From: an uncultured Paracoccaceae bacterium
GTDB lineage: Bacteria; Pseudomonadota; Alphaproteobacteria; Rhodobacterales; Rhodobacteraceae
Assembly (NCBI GenBank): GCA_937864535.1
Contig: CALMJS010000014.1
Span: forward strand, 168,089-232,088
Length of the DNA: 64,000 nucleotides
Reading direction: 5' to 3'
Shown piece by piece: positions 7,479 through 17,194 of this stretch. How positions within the stretch are numbered: position 1 is the first letter of the stretch; every line of letters starts with the position of its first letter. Under the pieces are notes generated by a model. The model did not search any database and was not told the origin of the DNA. It saw only the letters and a program-made list of their open reading frames with translations. A program made the position numbers and the translations under genes.

Positions 7479-9296
7479 ATGTTCGAAACAGAACGAGTGT
7501 TTGATGCGGAAATGGCCAGCGGCAAATCGCTGGGCGATCTGCCGGAATGGGACCTGTCGGATCTCTATCCTGCACCCGATAGCGCGGCGCTGAACACCGA
7601 TATGGCGTGGCTCGGGACGGAATGTGCCGCCTTTGCGACCGACTATCAGGGCAAACTCGCCGACCTCGACGCTCAGGACCTGCTGACGGCCATCCGCCGC
7701 TATGAACAGATCGACATCATCGCGGGCCGGATCATGTCCTATGCCGGACTGCGCTACTACCAGCTGACCACGGACCCGGCGCGCGCCAAATTCATGGCCG
7801 ATTGTCAGGACAAAATCACCACCTTCACCACGCCTTTGGTGTTCTGGTCGCTGGAATTCAACCGTATCGCCGACGACCGCTATCAGGCCCTGATTGCCTC
7901 TAACGCGGATCTGGCACGCTATCGTCCGGTTCTGGACCGCATGCGCGCGATGAAGCCCTACCAACTCTCGGACGAGCTGGAACAATTCCTTCACGACCAG
8001 TCTGTGGTCGGCGCCGCCGCGTGGAACCGCCTGTTCGACGAAACCACTGCCGCACTGGAATTCACCATCGACGGTGAGACTCTGAATATCGAGGGCATTC
8101 TCGACCTCGGCTCCGAACAGGACCGCAGCAAGCGTGAGGCAGGGTCCCGCGAAATGGCCCGCGTCTTTGGCGCAAACATCAAAACCTTTGCCCGTATCCA
8201 TAACACGCTGGCCAAGGAAAAAGAGATCGAGGATCGCTGGCGCGGCTTTGAAACCCCTCAAATGGCCCGCCACCTGTCCAACCACGTCGAACCCGAGGTG
8301 GTCGAGGCGCTGCGCAACGCCGTCGTCGCCGCCTATCCCCGCCTGTCGCACCGCTACTACCGGCTCAAGGCCAAGTGGATGGGTCTGGACAAAATGCAGG
8401 TCTGGGACCGCAACGCCCCCCTGCCGATGGAAACCAAACGCACCGTCACCTGGGACGAGGCGGAGCGGATCGTCATGGACGCCTATGGGGCCTTTGACCC
8501 GCGCATGGCCGATCTGGCAGAACCCTTCTTCCGCAAGGGCTGGATCGACGCGGCGGTCAAACCGGGCAAATCGCCGGGCGCCTTTGCGCATCCCACAGTG
8601 TCGACTGTACATCCCTATGTGATGTTGAACTATCTGGGCAAACCGCGCGACGTGATGACGCTTGCCCATGAACTCGGCCATGGCGTGCATCAGGTACTGG
8701 CTGCAGGGCAGGGGGAACTCTTGTCCTCGACCCCGCTGACCTTGGCCGAAACCGCTTCGGTCTTTGGCGAAATGCTGACCTTCCGCGCCCTCTTGGCCCG
8801 AGCCAAGGATCAACAGGAACGCAAGGTCCTCCTCGCCGGCAAGGTCGAGGATATGATCAACACCGTTGTCCGGCAGATCGCCTTCTATGATTTCGAATGC
8901 AAACTCCACGCGGCGCGGTCCCAGGGTGAACTGACCCCGGACGATATCAACGCGCTGTGGATGTCCGTTCAGGGCGAGAGCCTCGGCGACGCGTTCGAAT
9001 TCATGCCCGGATATGAAACCTTCTGGGCCTATATCCCGCATTTCGTCCATTCGCCGTTCTACGTTTACGCCTACGCCTTTGGTGACGGCCTCGTGAATGC
9101 GCTCTATGCGGCTTATGAACAGCAGGGCGACAGCTTCAAGGACCAGTACTTCGCGCTGCTCGGTGCAGGGGGCTCGCAACACCACCGCGATCTCTTGGCG
9201 CCTTTCGGCCTTGACGCCAGCGATCCGGCCTTCTGGGACAAGGGGCTTTCGATGATCGAAGGGTTCATCGACGAACTCGAAGCCATGGAAGGCTAA
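7479..9296 (+). CDS. pepF: M3 family oligoendopeptidase F
   Basis: Zinc metallopeptidase that degrades short peptides in the cytosol. The 605-residue length is typical of PepF. The zinc site HELGH is at residues 397-401 (LAHELGHGVHQ), and the third ligand is in the LAETASVFGE segment about 25 residues later. AAAGGA lies nine bases before the ATG. A hairpin with a T-rich tail and copy B of the dispersed element follow the stop. A long open frame on the opposite strand is a codon-bias shadow. Confidence 0.97.
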   Translation: MFETERVFDAEMASGKSLGDLPEWDLSDLYPAPDSAALNTDMAWLGTECAAFATDYQGKLADLDAQDLLTAIRRYEQIDIIAGRIMSYAGLRYYQLTTDPARAKFMADCQDKITTFTTPLVFWSLEFNRIADDRYQALIASNADLARYRPVLDRMRAMKPYQLSDELEQFLHDQSVVGAAAWNRLFDETTAALEFTIDGETLNIEGILDLGSEQDRSKREAGSREMARVFGANIKTFARIHNTLAKEKEIEDRWRGFETPQMARHLSNHVEPEVVEALRNAVVAAYPRLSHRYYRLKAKWMGLDKMQVWDRNAPLPMETKRTVTWDEAERIVMDAYGAFDPRMADLAEPFFRKGWIDAAVKPGKSPGAFAHPTVSTVHPYVMLNYLGKPRDVMTLAHELGHGVHQVLAAGQGELLSSTPLTLAETASVFGEMLTFRALLARAKDQQERKVLLAGKVEDMINTVVRQIAFYDFECKLHAARSQGELTPDDINALWMSVQGESLGDAFEFMPGYETFWAYIPHFVHSPFYVYAYAFGDGLVNALYAAYEQQGDSFKDQYFALLGAGGSQHHRDLLAPFGLDASDPAFWDKGLSMIEGFIDELEAMEG

Positions 9297-9303
9297 TCAA
9301 AAC

Positions 9304-9334
9304 AGGGGCCACGGTATACCGGCGGCCCCTTTCA
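9304..9334 (+). terminator. Terminator of pepF
   Basis: AGGGGCC and GGCCCCT form a stem around an internal GGTATACC palindrome, followed by TTTC. It lies just after the pepF stop. Confidence 0.65.
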
Positions 9335-9340
9335 TCTTTC

Positions 9341-9390
9341 TATAAATACCTCGGGGGAGGCCCGACAGGGCCGGGGGCAGCGCCCCCGCT
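9341..9390 (+). repeat. Dispersed two-hairpin intergenic element, copy B
   Basis: This copy is in the sense of pepF and 3' of it. It keeps a degenerate AAATACCTCGGGGG box, hairpin 1 GGCCC-GACA-GGGCC and hairpin 2 GGGGGC-AGC-GCCCCC. It lacks the CCTTTGTGC box found in the other four copies. Confidence 0.8.
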
Positions 9391-9415
9391 TGCGCAACCT
9401 CGGTCGCAGCCGACG

Positions 9416-9802
9416 TCACGACCCGAAATTATCGCAGACCAGATCCCGTCCGACAGGCTGGAGCTCGTAGACAGCCGTCCCCTCGTCGTCGTTCATGAAC
9501 ACCGCGAGCAGCTTGCCGTCGGACTGAAAATACCGCCAACACTGCGCCACGGGATCAAAATCATATTTGAAACAGATATTGCCATCCTCCGGATACCAGT
9601 ATCCTGGTTCACAGGTCGTACCACCCCAACTCCAGAACACCTTTCGCCCCGGCATGTACCGCTCCAGACCATAGGGCTTCTGGCCGTCATAGCCAAAGTC
9701 CAGCGTCCTGCCCTCGACCAGTTGCTCGAACTGCTCCGGGGTCAGTGCCGTCTGCGCCTCTGCGGGAAGTGCGGCCAGAACTGTGAGGATCATCCATTTC
9801 AT
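9416..9802 (-). CDS. Secreted hypothetical protein
   Basis: A 128-residue protein I do not recognise. It starts with a short signal peptide (MKWMILTVLAALPAEAQ), and the mature part is rich in aromatic residues with four cysteines (TCEPGYWYPEDGNICFKYD, QCWRY, LVCDNFG), which suggests two disulfides in a small periplasmic beta domain. I chose the ATG at 9802 so that the signal peptide is N-terminal; an upstream in-frame ATG at 9823 would add seven polar residues. It is 36 bases downstream of the AlkB-like gene on the same strand and may share its transcript. Confidence 0.8.
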   Translation of the reverse strand: MKWMILTVLAALPAEAQTALTPEQFEQLVEGRTLDFGYDGQKPYGLERYMPGRKVFWSWGGTTCEPGYWYPEDGNICFKYDFDPVAQCWRYFQSDGKLLAVFMNDDEGTAVYELQPVGRDLVCDNFGS

Positions 9803-9838
9803 ACGCCGACACTGCCAAGACACAGGCAGAGTTTCCAG

Positions 9839-10870
9839 TCAGGACTTCGTGAGTGCAGCGACCCGCGGGTCCATCACGCGCCGCCACAGTGGCGGCACCA
9901 GCGCGACACAGGCCATCACAGGCAGCGACCGCGGCAACATCGGCGCGGGCGGCAAATCCAGCCCGGGATAGGCTGTCATCGGGTGCGCATGGTGATCCGA
10001 ATGGCGCGGCGCATTCAGCATCAGCGCAGAGGAAAACCAATGGGGACTGTTCCAGCTGTGTTCTGCGCGGACGGGCTCGATCTTGCCGCTCTCATCGGTC
10101 CTGCGCGTCAACCCGTAGTGCTGAACATAGTCCGATAACAGCAATTGGACCTGCGCCAAGGCAACCAGCATCAGGTACCATGCCAGCCCTGACCAGCCGA
10201 GCACAAGCAGGACAGTCCCGACCAGAACAGTTTCTCCCAGCAGGTAGCCCAGATAGGGATGGCGCCATCGCGGCCGCCCGACGCGCGCCAGACGGTCACG
10301 CTCCGCGATCCAGCCTTTGCGAAACGATCCCCGCCATGCCCGCCCCGCAAACCGATAGAACGACTCGCCGGCCCGCGCTGAATTGGGGTCCTCTTTCGTG
10401 GCTACCTTGGGGTGATGCACCAGCACATGCGCCGAGGCGTGATGCCCGAACAGCAGGCTGACATAGACCGCAATCCCCAGCCTCCTCAGCCCGCGGTCCG
10501 TCCGATGGATCAACTCGTGTGCGTTCGAATTGCTCACCTGCCCAAAGTACAGCCCGGCGGCAAACCACAGAACCACCTTGGACCACAGCGGCGCGTCCGC
10601 CACGACCAATCCGGCGATCACCAGCGCCAGCAGAACCAGATGGCTCAGGGCCAGCACGACAGACAGACCGTTCGCGACCGGAAATTCGGCTTCGGGCACG
10701 GGCGGCGTTATCTTCCGCACCAGTTCGTCCAGTGCTGCGGTAAACAGTGTCATATAGCTGATTGCAGCCACGGCCCAGCCGCCGCCGAGCCATGCGCCCA
10801 ACGTGATCAACGGCAAGGGCAACAGCGTCGCCACGGCAAATAACAGCATCGGTCCCATGTGCCGAACCAT
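9839..10870 (-). CDS. AlkB-family membrane di-iron hydroxylase
   Basis: Integral-membrane non-haem di-iron oxygenase of the alkane 1-monooxygenase/fatty-acid desaturase superfamily. The histidine boxes are NAHELIH, HVLVHHPKVATKEDP and APRHSDHHAHP, closest to the AlkB arrangement HExxH / HxxxHH / RHSDHH. Five or six hydrophobic helices surround them. The start is uncertain; 10870 (343 residues) begins just before the first membrane helix, while an ATG at 10936 is also in frame. Hydroxylation of alkyl chains is the family function, but the substrate cannot be inferred. No rubredoxin gene is adjacent. Confidence 0.85.
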   Translation of the reverse strand: MVRHMGPMLLFAVATLLPLPLITLGAWLGGGWAVAAISYMTLFTAALDELVRKITPPVPEAEFPVANGLSVVLALSHLVLLALVIAGLVVADAPLWSKVVLWFAAGLYFGQVSNSNAHELIHRTDRGLRRLGIAVYVSLLFGHHASAHVLVHHPKVATKEDPNSARAGESFYRFAGRAWRGSFRKGWIAERDRLARVGRPRWRHPYLGYLLGETVLVGTVLLVLGWSGLAWYLMLVALAQVQLLLSDYVQHYGLTRRTDESGKIEPVRAEHSWNSPHWFSSALMLNAPRHSDHHAHPMTAYPGLDLPPAPMLPRSLPVMACVALVPPLWRRVMDPRVAALTKS

Positions 10871-10967
10871 ACCAGAGCCGGTGCAAACAGCCAGTTCAGA
10901 ATGCCCGCAGGGCTTTCCAAACCGGCCCATACCCATTAGGTGATGGGAAACAGCGTTGGATCAAGGC

Positions 10968-11969
10968 ATGTCGTTTTTCAAAAAGCTCCGGGACCGCCTG
11001 ACGAAATCGTCGACCAGGATTGATGAAGGGCTGGATGCCATCGTCGATGCCGGGGATGCCGACACGTCCCCCCGGGCCCCTGCCGATGATCAACCCGCCG
11101 GGATTCTCGGCCGCCTGACGACGCGCGCGGAGGATCCGCGCCGTGTGCTGGACGACGAGATGGTCGAACAGCTCGAAGAGGTGCTGATCGCCGCCGATAT
11201 GGGCGTTGATACCGCCCTGCGCCTGACCTCTGCCATGGCCGATGGGCGGATGGGCAAGCGTCTGTCCACCTCCGAGATCAAATCGCTCTTGGCCAGCGAA
11301 GTTGCGCGCGTGATGGAACCCGTGGCGCGCCCGCTGCCGCTCTATGCGAAAAAGCCCCAGGTGGTGCTGGTCGTAGGGGTGAATGGCTCCGGCAAAACCA
11401 CCACAATCGGCAAATTGGCCAGCCAGTTTCGCGCCGCCGGCAAATCGGTGGTCATCGCCGCCGGGGATACATTCCGCGCCGCCGCGGTAGAACAACTTCA
11501 GATCTGGGGACAGCGCGCCGGCGTGCCGGTCCTTACCGCGCCCGAAGGTTCAGACCCCGCCAGTCTGGCCTTTGATGCAATGACGCAGGCACAGGAACAG
11601 GGGGCCGATCTGTTGATGATCGACACCGCCGGGCGCCTGCAAAACCGTCAGGACCTGATGGAGGAACTGGCCAAGATCGTCCGTGTCATCCGCAAGAAGG
11701 ACCCGGATGCGCCGCACAATACGCTCCTCGTTCTCGATGCAACCACCGGCCAGAATGCCGTCCTTCAGGTCGAGGCGTTTCAGAAACTGGCCGATGTCTC
11801 CGGTCTCGTGATGACCAAATTGGACGGCACGGCCAAGGGCGGGGTCCTCGTCGCCTTGGCGGACAAATTCGGCCTGCCGATCCACGCGATCGGGGTCGGC
11901 GAACAAATCGACGACCTCGCACCTTTTGATCCCGATGATTTCGCGCGCGCGCTGGTGGGGTTGAATTGA
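10968..11969 (+). CDS. ftsY: Signal recognition particle receptor FtsY
   Basis: SRP receptor GTPase that delivers ribosome-nascent chain complexes to the membrane translocon. The 333-residue product has a short N-terminal A region, the helical N domain and the NG GTPase: G1 GVNGSGKTTT, AGDTFRAAAVEQL, G3 DTAGR, G4 TKLDGTAKGG. The ATG at 10968 follows AAGG closely; a TTG four codons upstream is an alternative. It is divergent from the AlkB-like gene and followed by copy C of the dispersed element. Confidence 0.97.
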   Translation: MSFFKKLRDRLTKSSTRIDEGLDAIVDAGDADTSPRAPADDQPAGILGRLTTRAEDPRRVLDDEMVEQLEEVLIAADMGVDTALRLTSAMADGRMGKRLSTSEIKSLLASEVARVMEPVARPLPLYAKKPQVVLVVGVNGSGKTTTIGKLASQFRAAGKSVVIAAGDTFRAAAVEQLQIWGQRAGVPVLTAPEGSDPASLAFDAMTQAQEQGADLLMIDTAGRLQNRQDLMEELAKIVRVIRKKDPDAPHNTLLVLDATTGQNAVLQVEAFQKLADVSGLVMTKLDGTAKGGVLVALADKFGLPIHAIGVGEQIDDLAPFDPDDFARALVGLN

Positions 11970-11979
11970 CGCTTTCCCT

Positions 11980-12042
11980 GCCTTTGTGCTGCAAATATCC
12001 CGGGGGGAGTCCCGCAGGGACGGGGGGCAGCGCCCCCCTGCG
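11980..12042 (+). repeat. Dispersed two-hairpin intergenic element, copy C
   Basis: This copy lies between ftsY and the DMT transporter gene, in the sense of both. It has the CCTTTGTGC and AAATATCCCGGGGG boxes. Hairpin 1 is GTCCC-GCA-GGGAC, paired differently from copies A and B, and hairpin 2 is GGGGGGC-AGC-GCCCCCC. Confidence 0.85.
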
Positions 12043-12052
12043 CGGGGCCTGA

Positions 12053-12955
12053 GTGTCCGACTGGTTGATCTCCATTGCCGGCACGCCCGAAGGGGCCCGG
12101 CTGGCCACCTTGCTGGCTTTGACGTCTGCCATTGCCCATGCGGTTTTTGGTGCTCTGCAAAAGGGGCGTCACGACCCCTGGATCGCGCGCGGCTCGATTG
12201 ACGTGTGGCTTGCGGTGCTCTCAGCGCCCATCGCGCTGTTCCTCGTTCCGCTGCCGACGGGAAATCTATGGTGGATCTTGGCCGGGACCATGGTCATCCA
12301 TCTGGCCTACAAACTGACGATGGCGCTGGCCTATGAAAAGGCGGCCTACACGGTTGTCTATCCCGTGGTGCGCGGCTCTGGGCCGCTGGTGACGGTTTTG
12401 GCCGCCTCGCTGTTTTTCCACGAACATTTTTCTGCTGTGCAGTGGATCGGGGTGGCCTGTCTCTCTGGCGGGATATTGCTCTTGGCGCTGCGCAACCTCT
12501 CCGAGGAAACGATTGATCCGCGGCGTCTGAAAATCGCGTTGATCTGGGCCCTGATGGGCGGTTTGACGGTTGCGATTTATACCACCTACGATGCCTGGGG
12601 CATTCGCCAGTCCACTGATCCTTTCACTTTTCTGGCATGGTTCTTCTTTTTGACCGCGCTCGATATGCCGATAATTGCACTCTTCAAATATCGTGCCTTG
12701 CCGGTCCGCCCTGCGCTGGCGCCGCTGGCGTTGCGCGGGTTTTTCGGGGCGATCATTGCATGGGTCAGCTTCGGTGGTGTGATGATGGCAACCCGTCTGG
12801 ATAAGGTTGGCGAGGCCGCCGTGCTGCGCGAAACGTCGACTGTGTTTGCCGCCCTCATCGGGTGGTTCATATTAGGGGAAAAGGTCGGCCCGCGTCGGCT
12901 TTTCCTAATGGCGCTGATTGCGACCGGCGCGGTGATCGTTGAACTCGGAGGCTGA
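12053..12955 (+). CDS. DMT (EamA-type) transporter
   Basis: A 300-residue inner-membrane protein with about ten predicted helices in two EamA halves (first half ends near GGILLLALRNL, second begins at IALIWALMGGLTVAIY). The family exports metabolites or amino acids; the substrate is unknown. The start is GTG at 12053, ten bases after the dispersed element, so that element forms part of its leader if transcription continues from ftsY. The yciB gene begins four bases after its stop. Confidence 0.88.
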   Translation: MSDWLISIAGTPEGARLATLLALTSAIAHAVFGALQKGRHDPWIARGSIDVWLAVLSAPIALFLVPLPTGNLWWILAGTMVIHLAYKLTMALAYEKAAYTVVYPVVRGSGPLVTVLAASLFFHEHFSAVQWIGVACLSGGILLLALRNLSEETIDPRRLKIALIWALMGGLTVAIYTTYDAWGIRQSTDPFTFLAWFFFLTALDMPIIALFKYRALPVRPALAPLALRGFFGAIIAWVSFGGVMMATRLDKVGEAAVLRETSTVFAALIGWFILGEKVGPRRLFLMALIATGAVIVELGG

Positions 12956-12959
12956 GACT

Positions 12960-13562
12960 GTGACTGCAAAACCCATCAACCCGATCCTGAAACAGGTCCT
13001 CGAGCTGGGTCCCACTCTGGTATTTTTCCTGATCTACCTGCGGATCAAGGATGACACCTTTACCATCGCAGGGACGGATTATTCCGGCTTTATCATCTCC
13101 GCCGTTGTCTTCATTCCGATCCTGCTGGCGGCGATGGGGGCGCTCTGGCTTTTGACCGGGAAACTGTCGCGCATGCAGGTCTTTACAGCCTTTATGGTGA
13201 TTTTCTTTGGCGGGCTGACGGCGTGGTTCAACGACGAAGCATTCTTCAAAATGAAGACCACCATCGTTTACGGACTGTTTTCCATCCTTTTGGGGATCGG
13301 GCTTTTGCGCGGGCAGAGCTGGTTGGAGTTCATCCTCGGTGAGTTTCTCCCGATGGAGCGTGAGGGCTGGATGATCCTGACGCGCCGCCTGCTGGTGTTT
13401 TTCGGCCTTTTGGCGGTTGCGAACGAAGTGATCTGGCGCACCCAGAGCGAAGAACTCTGGGTGACACTGGAAACATTTGCCTTTCCGGTGGTGCTGTTTG
13501 CCTTCCTCTGGTCGCAGATCGTGATGCTGCAAAAATACCTGATCGAAGAGCCTAAGAAATAA
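12960..13562 (+). CDS. yciB: YciB family inner-membrane septation protein
   Basis: A 200-residue protein with five hydrophobic helices and the family hallmark at the N-terminus, ELGPTLVFFLIYLR, plus FGLLAVANEVIWR near the C-terminus. YciB/IspZ-type proteins influence septation and envelope maintenance. The start is GTG at 12960, supported by CGGAGG nine bases before it. It is translated after the DMT transporter gene, and its 3' end overlaps the convergent Dabb gene by 11 bases. Confidence 0.93.
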   Translation: MTAKPINPILKQVLELGPTLVFFLIYLRIKDDTFTIAGTDYSGFIISAVVFIPILLAAMGALWLLTGKLSRMQVFTAFMVIFFGGLTAWFNDEAFFKMKTTIVYGLFSILLGIGLLRGQSWLEFILGEFLPMEREGWMILTRRLLVFFGLLAVANEVIWRTQSEELWVTLETFAFPVVLFAFLWSQIVMLQKYLIEEPKK

Positions 13563-13839
13563 AGTCCGCAGCGATCCGCATGTCCCGCAGGGGGCGGACG
13601 ATGTCGATGGATTCCTGGTACAGCGGGTGGGCCTTATAGGCGGCCAGCTGTGCCTCATCCTCGAATTCGCCATAGACCACGACATCGGGCCCGTCGGGGC
13701 TGATCGGGTCCTTGTTCATGTTGCGGCGGATTTCCACGCGGATGCTGTCGGGAATGGTTTCCAGCCGTTTGAGCCCGAACAGGATTGTGTCCAGATGTTC
13801 GGGCGATTTGGCGGTAAAAAAGACGATGTGACGGATCAT
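13552..13839 (-). CDS. Dabb (stress-responsive alpha/beta barrel) domain protein
   Basis: A 95-residue protein made of a single Dabb domain: N-terminal MIRHIVFFTAKSP, then the helix around LDTILFGLKRLETIPDS, and VVYGEFEDEAQLAAYKAHPLY near residue 54. Small dimeric ferredoxin-like barrels of this kind act as stress proteins or cyclases; the role here is unknown. Its ATG overlaps the stop of the upstream GST gene (ATGA), so the two are coupled. Confidence 0.9.
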   Translation of the reverse strand: MIRHIVFFTAKSPEHLDTILFGLKRLETIPDSIRVEIRRNMNKDPISPDGPDVVVYGEFEDEAQLAAYKAHPLYQESIDIVRPLRDMRIAADFIS

Positions 13840-14534
13840 TTCTGTTTGAACAGCTTTTCCATTTGTTCCTTGGAATAGCCCTTCTGGCGCACTTCGGCGG
13901 CAACCTCCATCCCCTTTGCGACCGCAGGCCGGTTTGCCATCCGCGCCAGCCATGCCGCAACGTTGGGTTTGTCGTCCAGCGTTTGCTGCTGCCCTTCCCA
14001 GCCGGCAACCCAAGGGTAGATCGCCATATCGGCAATGGAATAGTCTCCGCAGACATAGTCTTTGCCTGACAGTTGGGTATTGAGAACGCGGTAGAGCCGC
14101 CCGACTTCGTTGCGATAGCGGTCCTTGGCGTAGGGCAGGTCGTGGGGCGGTTCCATCGCGGGGGCGTACTTCAGGAAATGGTGCGCCTGACCCGCCATCG
14201 GCCCGACGCCGCCCATCTGCCACATCAGCCACTGGTCGATCATGACCCGGTCCCGTTCGCTCTGCCCGTAGAACTGGCCGGTTTTCCGCGCGAGGTATTG
14301 CAGGATCGCCCCGGACTCAAAGACCGAGATCGGCGCGCCGTCCGGCCCGTTAGCATCGACGATGGCGGGCATGCGGTTGTTCGGCGCAATCGCCAGAAAA
14401 TCGGGCTGGAACTGGTCGCCGGCTCCGATGTCCACGAGGTTCAATTCAAACGGCAGACCCATTTCCAGCAGGGCAATGGTGATCTTTTTGCCGTTCGGTG
14501 TCGGCCAATAATACAGTTGGATCGGGGCGGTCAT
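13836..14534 (-). CDS. Glutathione S-transferase family protein (YfcG/YghU type)
   Basis: A 232-residue cytosolic protein with an N-terminal thioredoxin-like domain (YYWPTPNGKKITIALLEMGLPFEL, then RMPAIVD and FESGAILQYLARKTG) and an all-helical C-terminal domain (WLMWQMGGVGPMAGQAHHF, DYSIADMAIYPWV). The TPNGKK motif and WQMGGVGPM stretch fit the Nu-class disulfide-bond reductases YfcG/YghU. AAAGGA precedes the ATG at 14534. It is translationally coupled to the Dabb gene. Confidence 0.92.
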   Translation of the reverse strand: MTAPIQLYYWPTPNGKKITIALLEMGLPFELNLVDIGAGDQFQPDFLAIAPNNRMPAIVDANGPDGAPISVFESGAILQYLARKTGQFYGQSERDRVMIDQWLMWQMGGVGPMAGQAHHFLKYAPAMEPPHDLPYAKDRYRNEVGRLYRVLNTQLSGKDYVCGDYSIADMAIYPWVAGWEGQQQTLDDKPNVAAWLARMANRPAVAKGMEVAAEVRQKGYSKEQMEKLFKQK

Positions 14535-14557
14535 CGGGGGTCCTTTCACGGTTGCGG

Positions 14558-14743
14558 CTAGAATGCGGGATTTGAAACAGGCCGCAAGGGCGTTTTCCTT
14601 GACCCGTAGACCTGCGCGGCGTATCCGGCACAGGTGGCGATTTGCACCGGATTGCGGGCCACGATAAATATGCCGCTAAAGAGGACAAGGGCCACCCCCG
14701 CGACCTTTCCGGTCATGGGGATCAAGGCCGAAAGGACTGACAT
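14558..14743 (-). CDS. Possible small membrane protein
   Basis: A 61-codon frame fits the gap between metZ and the GST gene and ends 23 bases before the GST start. It would encode one hydrophobic helix (VAGVALVLFSGIFIVA) and a basic tail, and GGAAAG lies seven bases before the ATG. Against it: the start overlaps the metZ start codon on the other strand by two bases, which is unusual, and no family is recognised. An internal ATG at 14716 is also possible. Without homologues this remains a weak call. Confidence 0.25.
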   Translation of the reverse strand: MSVLSALIPMTGKVAGVALVLFSGIFIVARNPVQIATCAGYAAQVYGSRKTPLRPVSNPAF

Positions 14744-15920
14744 GGACAAACTTTCCAAACGTACCCGCGCCGTTCATTCTGGCGTGCGCCGCAGCAAATA
14801 CAACGAACTGTCAGAGGCGATTTTCCTGACCCAAGGGTTCGTGTACGAATCGGCTGAACAGGCCGAAGCCCGCTTTGTAAAGCTGGGCGAGGATGAATTC
14901 ATTTATGCCCGCTACGGCAACCCGACGGTTGCCATGCTCGAGGATCGTATGGCCGAACTAGAGGGCGTCGAGGCAGGGTTTGCCACCGCCTCGGGCATGG
15001 CGGCGGTGAATGGCGCGCTGATGTCGATGCTCAAGGCGGGCGATCACATTGTATCGTCGCGGGCGCTGTTCGGGTCGTGCCTCTATATCCTCGAAGATAT
15101 TCTGGTGCGGTTCGGGGTCGAACTGACGCTGGTCGATGGCCGCGATCTGGACGCGTGGCGTGCCGCTATCCGTCCCGATACCCGTCTGGTGTTCTTTGAG
15201 TCGATCTCGAATCCGACGCTCGAAGTCATCGATATGAAGGCAGTCATCGACATTGCCCATGCCAACGGGGCACTGGTGGTTGTCGATAACGCGATGGTCA
15301 CGCCTGCCTTCTCGGTTGCGGGTGAACTGGGTGCGGACCTGATCATCTATTCGACCACCAAGCACGTGGACGGGCAGGGGCGCTGTCTGGGCGGCATGGT
15401 TTTGGGTAAGAAAGAGCTCGTCCGGGGTCCGGTCGAGGCCTATCTCAAGCATACCGGCGGCGCGATGAGCCCGTTCAACGCCTGGGTCATGCTGAAATCG
15501 ATGGACACGCTGTTCCTGCGTGTAGGCCAGCAGTCCGATACCGCACTCAAGCTGGCGGATGCCCTGAATGGCCATCCCAAGCTGAACTCGGTCAGCTTTC
15601 CGCTGCACTCCAGCCATCCGCAGTACGATCTGGCCGCGGCCCAGTACGAGGGCGTCGGCACGGTCTTTGCGATCGACGTCAAGGGCGGCAAAGAGGAATG
15701 CTTCCGATTCCTCAACGCATTGCAGATCTTTACGATCACCAACAACTTTGCGGACAGCAAATCGCTCGTGACCCATCCGGCGACCACGACGCACCAGCGA
15801 CTGCCGCAGGATCAAAAGGTCACGTTGGGGATTACGCCGGGTTTGGTGCGGGTCTCTTGCGGGCTAGAGGACGCCGACGATCTGCTGGCTGACCTTTTGC
15901 AAGCGCTGGATGCCATTTGA
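14742..15920 (+). CDS. metZ: O-succinylhomoserine sulfhydrylase
   Basis: PLP enzyme of the Cys/Met metabolism family that makes homocysteine directly from O-succinylhomoserine and sulfide. In 392 residues it shows the N-terminal RAVHSGVRRSKYNELSEAIFLT signature, YARYGNPT, the AxASGMAAV phosphate-binding region, and the PLP lysine in YSTTKHVDGQGR. GAAAGGA lies before the ATG at 14742. Its stop overlaps an upstream alternative start of folE2, but the likely folE2 start is about 100 bases later behind a possible promoter. Confidence 0.95.
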   Translation: MDKLSKRTRAVHSGVRRSKYNELSEAIFLTQGFVYESAEQAEARFVKLGEDEFIYARYGNPTVAMLEDRMAELEGVEAGFATASGMAAVNGALMSMLKAGDHIVSSRALFGSCLYILEDILVRFGVELTLVDGRDLDAWRAAIRPDTRLVFFESISNPTLEVIDMKAVIDIAHANGALVVVDNAMVTPAFSVAGELGADLIIYSTTKHVDGQGRCLGGMVLGKKELVRGPVEAYLKHTGGAMSPFNAWVMLKSMDTLFLRVGQQSDTALKLADALNGHPKLNSVSFPLHSSHPQYDLAAAQYEGVGTVFAIDVKGGKEECFRFLNALQIFTITNNFADSKSLVTHPATTTHQRLPQDQKVTLGITPGLVRVSCGLEDADDLLADLLQALDAI

Positions 15921-15986
15921 TGACTGATCCGCGCGACGGTTCCAAGCGTATACCCTTCGCATTTGATGGAAAACTGTCGCGCGCAT

Positions 15987-15999
15987 CCCATATAATGGG
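15987..15999 (+). promoter_or_regulatory. Palindrome containing a TATAAT box upstream of folE2
   Basis: CCCAT-ATA-ATGGG is a perfect 5-bp dyad, with TATAAT at 15991-15996 across its centre, 26 bases before the folE2 start. No good -35 lies at 17 bases; TTGATG is 22 bases away. It may be a folE2 promoter covered by an operator; this is inference. Confidence 0.35.
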
Positions 16000-16024
16000 G
16001 CGTGCCACTGCGGGAGGCTCCGAC

Positions 16025-17128
<1,104 letters not shown>

Positions 17129-17194
17129 ACCGCGGGACGGGAGGACGGGCTCGGGCGCTTGACACCCGGCCCGCCACGGGCCAAGCCTTGGCGC

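Noticed and set aside
7422..9185. A 587-codon minus-strand frame opposite pepF
   Set aside because: Same reason: it shadows a full-length M3 peptidase with intact motifs.
17159..17164. A TTGACA -35 box ahead of trkH
   Set aside because: No acceptable -10 lies 16-18 bases downstream, so I did not call a promoter.
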